Assembly: GCA_963748545.1 (NCBI GenBank)
Contig: CAVVJO010000036.1
Coordinates: forward strand, 351,907 to 415,906
Origin: Roseiarcus sp963748545
Lineage (GTDB): Bacteria > Pseudomonadota > Alphaproteobacteria > Rhizobiales > Beijerinckiaceae
Reading direction: 5' to 3'
DNA: 64,000 nucleotides
Shown here piece by piece: positions 1 to 8,984 of this stretch. The translations under genes were made by a program, and so were the position numbers. Position 1 is the first letter of the stretch. Every line of letters begins with the position of its first letter. The notes beneath the pieces were generated by a model. That model worked only from the letters and a program-made list of their open reading frames with translations, made no database searches and had not been told where the DNA came from.

Positions 1-876
1 CGGAACGCCCGGTAGAGGAGGGGCGCCACAGCGCGATAGGCGCGCTCCTTCGCAGCGCGGGCGGCCACGGCGGTCAAGCAGAAACTGCTGTAGGCGCGAG
101 GCGTCAATAGGGGTCTCATTCGGTCGGCCCATTGGAGCGAAGCGAGCCACGTGCCGCTCTTGCTCAAAGATGGGCGGGATTCTTCAGTGTAAAGTGTAAC
201 CAGGATCTCCGGCACGGTCTCCACCCGCACTGCCTGCTGTTTCGAAAGCCGCAACAAAAAATCCCAATCGTCGTGTGGGGTATCAGTCCTGAAACGCAAC
301 GCTCCGCATAGCGCCCGCGGCAGCAGGTAGGATGAGGTCTGAATGAATTCCAGAGTGGGCGAATGGCGATCGCCTGTCGAACAGATATTCGTCGACGGGG
401 AAACTGTTGTCATAGATCACTTGGGGGCGCACGAACGATGCCGTCGACGTCACCACTCGGCTCAAGCAGGTGATCAGCGCAGGGCTGCGGTCGGACGCAT
501 ACGCTATTTGTTTTGCGAGTTTGTCGGGCGCCCACTCGTCATCGTCGTCGAGAAACGCAATCCATCGGCCCGTTGCGTGATCCAAGCCGACATTGCGTGC
601 GCCGGCGGCCGTGAGAGAGCGGGGATTTTCAATAACGCGAAGACGTGGATCGTCGATCGTTTGCAGCGCCGCGCGCGTATCGGGGTCGGGGCCGTCGACG
701 ACGACAATGACCTCGATGTCATCGTAGGTCTGTCGAAAAACGCTCGCCAGCGCTCTCTTGAGCAGAGCCGATCGATTTAGGGTGGGGATTATAACTGACA
801 CAGACGCCGATGCGGGATGCTCTTGCACTTGGCGGTTCCTACTTCCCAGCGAATTGAGAGGGCGCAAAGACGCCAT
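1..876 (-). CDS. Glycosyltransferase family 2, partial at left edge, one frame break
   Basis: The gene starts at the ATG at 876 and runs leftward off the window. The N-terminal GT-A fold is clear: VSVIIPTLNR at about residue 28, then IEVIVVVDGPD, the AARNVGL-like segment AGARNVGLDHA and the metal-binding FLDDDDEW. These enzymes move a sugar from a nucleotide-sugar, usually in polysaccharide assembly on the cytoplasmic side of the membrane. The reading frame breaks at about 346-352. Removing one A there joins RRSPFAHSG to FIQTSSYLLPRAL and then TPHDDWDFLLRL, which is the normal GT2 continuation and stays open to base 1. The upstream neighbour on the same strand is an unknown protein 150 bases away, so the two may share a transcript. 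The acceptor and sugar are unknown. Confidence 0.85.
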
Positions 877-1025
877 GGCGGTTTGCGACAGGCGGTTGCG
901 GGCGGAAGTCGTATCGCACTCTGCGCTGCAGATATCTCCGAAACCCGCAATACTTGCGGACTGCGCAATTATGAAAGGGAGCGCCTTAGCAGCTCCGGCA
1001 AAACCCTTTCGCGACCCAGGACGGC

Positions 1026-2312
1026 TCACTGGAGAAACAAGTACTGAACCAGCCAAAGAACGGCAAACAGCGCGATAAATACTGGCGGGGCCGCCATGGA
1101 GGAAAATACCGCTGCGACGCAGGCGCCTAGCGCAGCAGGCAGCGCTAGTGTGAGCGCGATATACCGGCGGGGGCGATAATAGAGGAGACGCCGACAGTCG
1201 ATCAGGGTCCATCTGCCGCTGCGCCAGCGATGGGCGCGAGGGATTGCGCTTGCGCTCGCAGCGGATCTCGGCGTGGGCGGGGTGGGGCCGCCATTGGCGA
1301 ATTCAGGATGACGACGCGCCCATGCCAGCATATCCGCGCGTGACCACAATACGATCGTTTCCCGTGGGCGGAAGAGGCCGCTGGCGAACAGTTGCCGCCG
1401 ACGCTCGCTCCCGATCAAGAAGCCCGCATCGGAAAGTGCGTCCCCGGCGTCCAGGATTTTTGCATTTTCGTTTTGGTAGAACTCGCGCAGCCAACTGAGA
1501 TGCGGGGATTCTTTGTTGTTCTCAACTGCGTAGAGCCATGACGACGTTATCAGGCCCTTGATCGAGGGGCGTTCCTCGACGAACTGCGCGATCCGCCAAA
1601 TGGAGCGCTCGTGCTCGCGTTTCGATAGGAAAACCTGATTGGTCCGCCAGTAGTTGATATGGGGCTCGACAACCGGCCCCAGACCGCGCATGCGGAAGCA
1701 AAGTTCCCAGAGATAGCCGGGCAGATCGAAGGGGTGTGTTTTCAGCAACCAGCCCAAGGGCATGCGTCGCATGACATCGAAGCTGTTTTGCCCGGCATGG
1801 AATCTCCGCAAGGTTACGATTTGAGCAAGCTCAGCGAAAGCATCGCATTCGAGTTCAAACCGCTCGTCGTATCGCTGCGGGTCAGACGCGATGTCCCGGC
1901 AAACCTCGCAGAACCGGAGCTTGAGGCTGTCGGGCAATGGCATTCGGAGGAGCCTCGTCAACGCCTCGAGACAGGCCTGCAACGCCAGGAAGCGCTCAAG
2001 CGCGAAAGGGGCCTTGTGTCGGTGATTCGCCGCCTCGCGCCTCAGTCGCCGTGCGCGGTCCATGCTTCGAGCGTTGTAAGGGACGCCAAGTAGAAGTTCG
2101 AAACAGGCCTGCGGGGTGTGCGGCGCAGCAGGCAACTGACCGATCGCGGCGATATGATCGAGCGCCAGCGCCGAACGACACAACTCTGCGCAGGACTCGA
2201 TCTCTCGATCGAGCGACGGTTGCCCGACCGCACAAGCGGATTTCAAGGGTGAAGCGGGTGCGTCGGAACGAACGAGCACGCCCACGCCGTTTGTTTGAAC
2301 CATTGCCGTCAT
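1026..2312 (-). CDS. Unknown protein of the polysaccharide locus, C-terminal membrane segments
   Basis: The frame extends upstream to a TTG at 2366, but the first ATG is at 2312 and I take that as the start. About 428 residues. The central part contains the segments KTHPFDLPGYLWELCFRM and GLITSSWLYAVENN, which recall uncharacterised proteins beside exopolysaccharide genes in rhizobia. I do not know a function. A Pro/Ser/Arg-rich linker follows, and the last 60 residues form two hydrophobic stretches (ALTLALPAALGACVAAVF and VFIALFAVLWLVQYLFL), so the protein is probably anchored in the inner membrane by its C-terminus. It is divergent from the GT4 gene at 2670 and is followed on the same strand by the GT2 gene. 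A role in polysaccharide assembly is inferred from position only. Confidence 0.6.
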   Translation of the reverse strand: MTAMVQTNGVGVLVRSDAPASPLKSACAVGQPSLDREIESCAELCRSALALDHIAAIGQLPAAPHTPQACFELLLGVPYNARSMDRARRLRREAANHRHKAPFALERFLALQACLEALTRLLRMPLPDSLKLRFCEVCRDIASDPQRYDERFELECDAFAELAQIVTLRRFHAGQNSFDVMRRMPLGWLLKTHPFDLPGYLWELCFRMRGLGPVVEPHINYWRTNQVFLSKREHERSIWRIAQFVEERPSIKGLITSSWLYAVENNKESPHLSWLREFYQNENAKILDAGDALSDAGFLIGSERRRQLFASGLFRPRETIVLWSRADMLAWARRHPEFANGGPTPPTPRSAASASAIPRAHRWRSGRWTLIDCRRLLYYRPRRYIALTLALPAALGACVAAVFSSMAAPPVFIALFAVLWLVQYLFLQ

Positions 2313-2669
2313 GTGCGCTGCGCGGATCCCTGAACTTTGTAAAGAGACTTGGGAGTACGAAACCAAACCGTTGATGTTGCGCCACGATTTCGGGGGCCCA
2401 ACGCTGTTGACGCCAGCCTCTCGTGGCGGAATTTCGTTACACCGGTTCAGGCAGTATGTCGGGGCGCTTCGACCCCGACAATACCACGATCGAGTGGAGT
2501 CGTGGCGCTCGCCTTCTACCCCAAAAGGTCAATTATTTCGAATATATCCTGCCGTCTATGCATTGTATGTTGCTAGCGTGGAGGTTGGGTCGGCGTTCCG
2601 GCGAGTTCTCGTCGGGACGCGGGCCAAACAACAATTGCGCGCTATCATCCCGACGGAGAGCGACAAGGC
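2313..2669. other. Divergent intergenic region
   Basis: This stretch separates the minus-strand unknown gene from the plus-strand glycosyltransferase gene and must hold promoters for both directions. The stretch around 2530-2570 is richer in A and T than its surroundings. I see no recognisable operator and no credible gene. Confidence 0.4.
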
Positions 2670-3929
2670 ATGATCCTTAGGTCTTTATCCCTTGCGCTTT
2701 TTCGCGATAAACGCCCAGACGCAAATTCAGCGCGCTTCTCCTCACTAAAGTTGGAACGAACGTCAGCGCCCCCTGGCGATGTTCTCATTCTCTGTCCAGG
2801 TGGACTGGAGCACGGCGGGGGGATTGGGCGGCAGATGGGGTATTTTCTCGACGCCTTGCCTCGATCGGCGGACGTAACATACCGCGTCGTCGATACTCGT
2901 GGGCCTTGGTTTCTTGGCGGCGCGCGCTGGCGGATCCCACTCTCCACCTTCTATCTGGCGGCGGCGGCGCTCCGTGTCGCCTGGGGAGGGGTGGTTCGAA
3001 AACGAAGCTTGATGCATGTAAATATCACTGGCCGCGGCAGCACGGCCCGCAAGCTTATGCTGACCGCGATTGCCCGCGCGGTCTCGCTTCCCTACGTCCT
3101 CCATATCCACGATTACGATTACGCAGGGGACGTTCTTGCTCGGAGCAAACTGATGCAGCGCCAAGTGCGCCGTATGTTTGCCGCCGCCGCGCAGACCATC
3201 GTGCTCGGGGCGGAAGCCGAGCGCACGTTGCGAGCCGCTCTTACGCTCAGGGACGCCCCCATCCTGGTTCTACCCAATGCTGTGCCCGACCCCTGCCCGG
3301 CCCCGCGGTTGGAAGCCGCGACAACGGGGCCCGTGCACCTTGTGTTTCTCGGCTATCTGAGTCCCCGCAAGGGCGTACCGGAGCTGCTCGATGCGTTGGC
3401 GAGCCCTGCGATGGCCGTGCTTAACTGGCGAGCGACGCTCGCTGGCGGCGGGCCGGTTGACGAATATCGCGCGCGCGCCGCCGCGCTCGGCCTCGCCGAT
3501 AGGGTGAAATTTTGTGGTTGGATTGATCAAGCCTCAGCGAGTGCGCTGTGCGGGGCCGCGGATATTTTGGTGCTGCCGTCGCACGCTGAAGGATTGGCGA
3601 TGTCCGTGCTTGAAGGGTTGGCGCACGGTCTTGCAGTCGTCGCGACGCCGGTCGGTGCGCATGCCGAAGTGATCGAGCCGGAAATATCGGGACTGCTGAC
3701 GCCTGCGGGTGATGCCGATGTCCTAGCCTCCGAGCTCGCGCGCGTTATCAGCGATCGCCCGCTTCGTGAAAAGTTACGGGCCGGCGCTCGCCAGCGCTTT
3801 CTCAACCGCTACGACGTGAGATCGTATTCGGCGCGCCTGGTTCGGCTGCACGCCGGACTGCTGAGGGGCCATCCCGTCGTCGGCGGGATCGAACGCGACA
3901 TGTCGACGGGATCAAGGCCGAGTTCCTAG
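2670..3929 (+). CDS. Glycosyltransferase family 4 (GT-B fold)
   Basis: A 419-residue GT-B glycosyltransferase. The N-terminal domain has the Gly-rich acceptor-side motif GGLEHGGGIGRQMGYF at about residue 45. The C-terminal domain shows VFLGYLSPRKGVPELLDAL, the loop LAGGGPVDEYR and the nucleotide-sugar binding EX7E region around SHAEGLAMSVLEGLAHGL, which holds the two retained glutamates. It should use a nucleotide-activated sugar to extend a lipid-linked saccharide on the cytoplasmic face. It is the first plus-strand gene of the polysaccharide locus and is followed 125 bases later by a second GT4. The precise sugar and linkage cannot be read from sequence. Confidence 0.88.
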   Translation: MILRSLSLALFRDKRPDANSARFSSLKLERTSAPPGDVLILCPGGLEHGGGIGRQMGYFLDALPRSADVTYRVVDTRGPWFLGGARWRIPLSTFYLAAAALRVAWGGVVRKRSLMHVNITGRGSTARKLMLTAIARAVSLPYVLHIHDYDYAGDVLARSKLMQRQVRRMFAAAAQTIVLGAEAERTLRAALTLRDAPILVLPNAVPDPCPAPRLEAATTGPVHLVFLGYLSPRKGVPELLDALASPAMAVLNWRATLAGGGPVDEYRARAAALGLADRVKFCGWIDQASASALCGAADILVLPSHAEGLAMSVLEGLAHGLAVVATPVGAHAEVIEPEISGLLTPAGDADVLASELARVISDRPLREKLRAGARQRFLNRYDVRSYSARLVRLHAGLLRGHPVVGGIERDMSTGSRPSS

Positions 3930-4054
3930 CATTACAGAGCCCCTTTCCCTCTCGTGATCTGTGGCAGGTCCGAGTTGGAAGGATTCAGTGCTCGGGATGC
4001 CGGCGAGCGGGGGGCGAGAGTTCTCGTGGCACAGATGGAGCGTAAAACATCTCG

Positions 4055-5338
4055 ATGAAGCTGCTAATTTCGTCATACGCCTGCGCGCCCCACCGGGGCT
4101 CGGAGCATGCGGTCGGGTGGAACTGGATCACGCAGGCCCACCGGCTAGGCCATGGAGTGTGGGCGCTCGTTGCGCCGAATCACGAAGCCGCAATCTTGAA
4201 GGCGTGCGGAGAACAGCCGGAGCTTTCGGGTATCAATTGGCTGTTTCCAAAAGTCCCTGGATGGCCTCTCAAACAGGCAGTGGAACCCAAATGGGAACGA
4301 ACCTACAACGCCTTATGGCAGGCGGTCGCCACCCGGACAGCCTGCGACACGAATGCCAGGGTCGGCTTCGATGCTGTCCACCACCTGACATGGGGCGGCG
4401 TTCGGGCGCCGACGTTTCTCGGCATGGTGCGAAGGCCCCTCATACTCGGTCCGCTCGGTGGCGGCGAGACATCGCCTCGTTCTCTGCGAGACGCTCTTCC
4501 TGTAAAGGCCAGGTTGGCTGAGACATTGCGGGACGTGTCGAACCGCACGATCGCGTTCAATCCGCTTGTGCGACACGGCTTGACGAGCGCCGCGGCGATC
4601 GTCACGAAGACTCCGGACACTGCCGGCATATTGACAGCGGCTATGCGGAAGAAATCTATCAACTATCTTGAGTTGGGACTTAAGTCGGCGCGGCCGCCCC
4701 GGCTCCAAAGGCCTCAGGGACCGCCAAGGCTGCTATTCGCGGGCCGGCTGCTCTACTGGAAGGGCGCGCATATCGCGATCAAGGCGCTCGCCGAAATGAT
4801 GCGGGTGTCGCCAGACGCGCAGCTGACCATCGTGGGCAAGGGGAATGAGGAGGGCCGACTGCAAAGGGCTGCTAGAGAAGAAGGCGTCGCCGGCAATATC
4901 CGGTTCATCCCATGGCTGCCGCAACAGGAGCTTTTCGAGCTCTATCAAAAGCATGATCTTTTCGTCTTTCCGAGCATGCATGATTCCAGCGGGAACGCCG
5001 TGCTGGAGGCGCTGTCCTTCGGACTGCCTGTTGTGTGTCTCGACATTGGCGGCCCCGCGCAAATCGTAACGCCGCATTCAGGCGCAATCGTACCGACTGC
5101 CGGTCGCGACACCGCTCAACTCGCCGCAGCCGTGGCTGAGAAGATTGTGAGGATCTTGAACTCTCCGGGAGTGCTGAAGGAGCTCTCCGAAGGCGCGGTC
5201 GCCAGAGCGGCGGAGTTTGCATTGCCAGGCCGTGTCGCCGCTTTTTATGATATGGTGGAGCAGACGGTCGTAAACGGCGCCGTTGGAAAAGAGAGAGCAC
5301 GCAATTCGGTCCAAAATCCGAAAATTTGCATTGGTTGA
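4055..5338 (+). CDS. Glycosyltransferase family 4 (GT-B fold)
   Basis: A 427-residue GT4 starting at the ATG at 4055. The N-terminus MKLLISSYACAPHRGSEHAVGW is the typical opening of a GT4 subgroup seen in polysaccharide loci. Further landmarks are LGPLGGGETSP at about residue 130, LLFAGRLLYWKGAHIAIKAL at about 230, TIVGKGNEEGRL, and the donor-binding segment FVFPSMHDSSGNAVLEALSFGLPVV with the two glutamates spaced as usual. It is likely cotranscribed with the preceding GT4. The donor and acceptor are unknown. Downstream lies a truncated insertion-sequence end, so the operon may have been interrupted before the polymerase-like gene at 5702. Confidence 0.88.
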   Translation: MKLLISSYACAPHRGSEHAVGWNWITQAHRLGHGVWALVAPNHEAAILKACGEQPELSGINWLFPKVPGWPLKQAVEPKWERTYNALWQAVATRTACDTNARVGFDAVHHLTWGGVRAPTFLGMVRRPLILGPLGGGETSPRSLRDALPVKARLAETLRDVSNRTIAFNPLVRHGLTSAAAIVTKTPDTAGILTAAMRKKSINYLELGLKSARPPRLQRPQGPPRLLFAGRLLYWKGAHIAIKALAEMMRVSPDAQLTIVGKGNEEGRLQRAAREEGVAGNIRFIPWLPQQELFELYQKHDLFVFPSMHDSSGNAVLEALSFGLPVVCLDIGGPAQIVTPHSGAIVPTAGRDTAQLAAAVAEKIVRILNSPGVLKELSEGAVARAAEFALPGRVAAFYDMVEQTVVNGAVGKERARNSVQNPKICIG

Positions 5339-5414
5339 CGGCGCCCCGATCGGCTCCGGGGCAGTTCGTCCTATGATCTCCCTGTTTAAGTCATCGCCAT
5401 CTCGCCAGCCCGGC

Positions 5415-5701
5415 CTAGCAGGCTGCTGAACAAGTCGTTCGAGACGTCGCTGGTATTAGTTCTTTTTGCATGATTCCTTGAGGTTGGCGAAGCGAATCGC
5501 GAGGGATCGATGCGGGCGAGGATCGAATGAACGGGGTGTTGTTCTCCGACGTCGACATCGGGGCGCGGATCCCGGCGAGGCGTCCGTTGCGGGCGATGCG
5601 GGGTCTGATCGACGCGTCCCTGCACGACGCTCTACGTTTCGGAGGCCGCAATGGAACGAGTTGGAATGGCCTGGACCAACGGCGACCTCGCCGGCCGTAA
5701 A
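5415..5701 (+). mobile_element. Insertion-sequence end with truncated transposase N-terminus
   Basis: At 5418-5434 lies CTAGCAGGCTGCTGAAC, which matches the terminal inverted repeat style of IS5/IS1182-type elements. About 95 bases inside it an ORF starts at the ATG at 5527 (MNGVLFSDVDIGARIPARRP, then LRAMRGLIDASL), resembling the first 35 residues of a transposase family whose members begin with a LFSYVDLEARVP-like stretch followed by HPLRAI. The ORF then drifts into unrelated sequence and stops at 5701, next to the start of the membrane protein gene. I find no matching right end in the window. The family assignment is from memory of motifs and is moderate. Confidence 0.45.
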
Positions 5702-6958
5702 ATGATTGCCGCTGGCCGCCCAACGCTGCAACGGGCCCGCCCGTGGATCTATTGGGCTGTCGGCTTTCTTCTGCTTGGTCAATTACAGGCGCTATCGGTA
5801 GTCGATCGGGTGCTCTATGGCGAATGGATGGGCAAGTCAGGAGACAAATTTACTCAGGTCCTAAGTATTTTGCAGATCACTACGAGTATTGTTCTATTTT
5901 GTTATGGTTTTACGCGATGGCGGACTGTTCGGACGAGCGGTTCTCTGACGTTAGTGTTAACAGTATTTCTGCTTTTATCGGCAATTTGGTCGGTCAGTCC
6001 AGGAGCGACCCTGCGAGCCGGGGTCCAGTATCTGTTTTTTATTGTCGGAGCGATTGGCATTGTAGAGAATCTCGAAGGTGACGACTTCATGGACCTTCTT
6101 GCGCAGGTTTGCTTTCTAGCGGCGATCGCTTCCCTCGTACTGCTGATTGTCTTCCCGGCGACCGCTTTTGGCGAGGCCGGTGATTTTCGTGGAGTTTTTT
6201 CACAAAAAAATCCGCTCGGAGAGGCGATGGCGATGGGAGCGCTCGCATGTCTTCACGGACTGAGAAGACGCAAGCGCGCTATTCCTGTTCTCAAGCTGCT
6301 TGTAATTATTTTGGTGACATTGAAGTCAGGATCAACGACATCTTTGATGACTATCGCGTTATTTGTCGTGCTCGGTCCAGCCTTAGTCGCCCTGCAAGAG
6401 AAAAAGAATGCGCCTTTCGTACTCGGCGTTCTATTCGTGGCGGCCCCTCTTGCTTTGATAGCGGTCTTCAATCAAGACGCCCTGCTCGCAATGTTGGGTA
6501 AGGACCCGACGCTAACTGGTCGTACGGATATTTGGGCGTATGCGATTGCTGACATCGCTCAGCGGCCACTTCTGGGATGGGGATATGCAGCGTTCTGGAC
6601 GACGGACAATCCCGCAGCGTGGGCCATCTCGGACGCGCTTCACTGGTGGGTGCCGCAGGCCCACAACGGAGTTTTGGAGATCCTCTTGAGCGTTGGCCTG
6701 ATCGGGGCGGTCTTTTACACTGTTCTGTTGGCGCGAGTGTTTCGCTTATCGGTGAAATGCATGCGCACCCCTCAAAGTGCAATGGGAATTACATGCCTCC
6801 TGAGTTGCGCCGGGGCAGTCATGGTTGGGGTTAGTGAAAACGTTTTGCTCTACACAGGAGCGGTAACGTGCATTTTTTTTATAACTGGATTTTACTGTGA
6901 GAAAGCCGTATCGCAGGCGCGATCCCAACGACCCTCGCTCGCGACTCTCGCTCGGTGA
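5702..6958 (+). CDS. O-antigen ligase / Wzy-type polymerase family membrane protein
   Basis: An integral membrane protein of about 418 residues with roughly ten hydrophobic helices. The reading frame is open from an ATG at 5651, but that part overlaps the insertion-sequence remnant, so I prefer the ATG at 5702 (MIAAGRPTLQRARPWIYWAV). The Wzy_C-type signature is visible: SQKNPLGEAMAMGALACL, then GRTDIWAYAIADIAQRPLLGWG, and the periplasmic PQAHNGVLEILLSVGLIGA. The conserved Arg and the His of the last two motifs are those normally needed for glycan transfer. It should polymerise or ligate repeat units delivered on undecaprenyl phosphate at the periplasmic face. Codon use is less GC-rich than the neighbours, as is common for such genes. 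Confidence 0.85.
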   Translation: MIAAGRPTLQRARPWIYWAVGFLLLGQLQALSVVDRVLYGEWMGKSGDKFTQVLSILQITTSIVLFCYGFTRWRTVRTSGSLTLVLTVFLLLSAIWSVSPGATLRAGVQYLFFIVGAIGIVENLEGDDFMDLLAQVCFLAAIASLVLLIVFPATAFGEAGDFRGVFSQKNPLGEAMAMGALACLHGLRRRKRAIPVLKLLVIILVTLKSGSTTSLMTIALFVVLGPALVALQEKKNAPFVLGVLFVAAPLALIAVFNQDALLAMLGKDPTLTGRTDIWAYAIADIAQRPLLGWGYAAFWTTDNPAAWAISDALHWWVPQAHNGVLEILLSVGLIGAVFYTVLLARVFRLSVKCMRTPQSAMGITCLLSCAGAVMVGVSENVLLYTGAVTCIFFITGFYCEKAVSQARSQRPSLATLAR

Positions 6959-7722
6959 CAGTCAGTCCCGGCTTCGCCGTAATCCCGGTTTCCGGCCAGC
7001 CGGACAATTGAGGCAAGGATTTCGGGTTTTCCTTGACAGGCCGGAAGGCGTGTTCTATGTATGTTCTCTTCGCCAGAGAAACAAAGCCGACCCGATGATG
7101 CGCCGCGATCGCGATTGGCCTCAAACCTCGATCCGGGAATAGCGATGCTGGGAATCTTCGAGTGCGCCGCAGACGCTGGAAGGTCGCGCCCCTTCGCGGC
7201 TTGCGCCGCCGTCGCGGGGGTCTCGGGAGTTGCAAACGGAAGCGGGAGTTGCAAACGGAAGCGAGGAACCGAAATGCGCCGCAACCTTATGAAAACCCTG
7301 GATTCAGGAGCCGAAGCTGCGTCGCGACAACGGCGTCGTCGCGCGCCAAGCGTGGCGATCCAGAGGCGGCGCCGAACGTTCGATCCTTGCGCCTCGCATC
7401 ACGGCCTGAGGGCAGTGGGCGCGGCCTCTGGATCGCTTCGCTGCGCTCGCAATGACGAAACAAAGCGAGCCGCCTTGCCGGTTCGGCTTGGAACCGAAAG
7501 GCGCCGCAACCCACTGAGAAGCCTCGATTCGGGAGCCGGGGCGGCGCAGGTGGGGACCGGGCGCCAAATTTGCTCCCCCTCGCGCCCCAAAGAGCCGGCG
7601 AACTGGCCTCGCTCCTGAAGCCGAGGACAGGTTGGGGAGTTGGAGGGAACCGAAATGCGCCGCAAGCCTCTGAAAAGCCTCGATTCGGGAGCCGAAGGGG
7701 TGGGGGAGAGGATCGGCCGCCG
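6959..7722. repeat. Repeat-rich intergenic region
   Basis: No credible gene lies here. It contains a perfect tandem pair of a 19-base unit (GGGAGTTGCAAACGGAAGC) at 7225-7243 and 7244-7262. Three diverged copies of a roughly 52-base unit starting GGAACCGAAATGCGCCGCAA and ending in GATTCGGGAGCCG occur at 7265-7316, 7490-7541 and 7646-7698. Between copies one and two, GCGATCCAGAGGC at 7355-7367 is the inverse of GCCTCTGGATCGC at 7424-7436, and the latter continues into TTCGCTGCGCTCGCAATGAC, a motif I associate with dispersed REP-like palindromes in alphaproteobacteria. A looser fourth copy of the 52-base unit may lie at 7096-7140. Confidence 0.7.
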
Positions 7723-8984
7723 TCAATGCGCGATGCCGGAGCCGGCGGCCTCGTCGATCAGGCGGCCGGTCTCGAAGCGGTCGAGGTCGAACGGGCGGCT
7801 GATCGGGTGATGCGCGCCGGTCGCGAGCAGGTGGGCGAGCAGCGTCCCGCCGGCGGGTATCGCCTTGAAGCCGCCGGTTCCCCAGCCGCAGTTGAGGAAA
7901 ATCCCCGGGACCGGCGCGGGTCCGATGATCGGCGAGGAGTCCGGGACGACGTCGACGATTCCGCCCCATTGCCGCATCAACTTGAGCTGGCCAAAAGCCG
8001 GAAACATCTCGGTGAGGCCCGAGACGACGACCTCCTGCACCGGCGGATTGCCGCGCTGGCCGTAGGAGGGAACGCGGTCGAGCCCGCCGCCGAACACCAG
8101 TTCGCCCTTGTCGGACTGGCTCACATACGTGCCCGTCCCGAGATGCAGCAGCACCATGTCGAGGCAGGGCTTCACCGGCTCGCCGACCATCGCCTGCAGC
8201 GCATAGGAATGGATCGGCAGCTTGACGCCGGCCTTCGCCATCACCTGCGAGGAATGGCCGGCGACCGCGACGCCGACCGCCTCGGCGCGGACCTCGCCCT
8301 GCGTCGTCTCGACCCCGACACAGGCGCCGTTCTGCATCAGGAAACCGGTGACTTCGCAATTCTCGACGATGTCGACGCCGAGCCCGTCGGCGGCCCGCGC
8401 ATAGCCCCACGCGACCGCGTCATGGCGGGCCGTGCCGCCGCGCGGATGAAACACGCCGCCGTTCGGAAGGTAGCGCGAATCCAGCGACTGGGCGATCAAC
8501 GGCAGCCGCCTGCGGATCTCGTCGGGGCCCCAGAGTTCGGCGTCGACGCCGTTGATCTGCATGGCGTTCACGAGCCGGGCCGCGATCTCCATCTGCGCCG
8601 GCGTGTGGGCGATGTTGAGGATCCCGCGCTGGCTCAGCATCACGTTGAAGTTGAGTTCGATCGACAGGCCCTCGTAGAGCCTCAGGGCAAGATCGTAGAG
8701 CGCGACCGATTCGGGATAGAAATAGTTCGAGCGGACGATCGTCGTGTTGCGGCCGGTGTTGCCGCCGCCGATCCACCCCTTCTCGAGGACGGCGACGCGC
8801 GTGCGCCCGTGGGACTTCGCCAGGTAGTAGGCGGTCGCGAGACCGTGGCCGCCGCCGCCGACGATCACGAAATCGTAAGCCGGCTTCGCCTTCGCCTTGC
8901 GCCAAGCCTGCGGCCAGCCCTTGTGGCCGCTCAGGACTCGCGAAGAATTGTCCAGGCGGAGTAGCGCGCGGTCATGGCCGTCAT
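7723..8984 (-). CDS. Sarcosine oxidase beta-subunit-like FAD oxidoreductase, one frame break
   Basis: A DAO-family flavoenzyme of about 420 residues. The ATG at 8984 overlaps the stop of the upstream gene as ATGA. The N-terminus MTAMTARYSAWTILRES runs into a stop at about 8931. Restoring one C in the CC run near 8936 continues as LSGHKGWPQAWR, the usual SoxB opening. The Rossmann motif is FVIVGGGGHGLATAYYLA, followed by EKGWIGGGNTGRNTT and the C-terminal flavin segment NCGWGTGGFKAIPAGG. Heterotetrameric sarcosine oxidase oxidises sarcosine to glycine with transfer of the methyl group to tetrahydrofolate. The soxD, soxA and soxG partners are not adjacent, so the enzyme may instead pair with the upstream dehydrogenase or act on another N-methyl amine. 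Confidence 0.8.

Noticed and set aside
7225..7262. Tandem repeat considered as the start of a CRISPR array
   Set aside because: The two 19-base units are directly adjacent with no spacers, and no cas gene is present in the window.
7570..8964. Long plus-strand open frame opposite the SoxB-like gene
   Set aside because: It is the antisense shadow of a conserved flavoprotein gene in high-GC DNA and has no family motifs.
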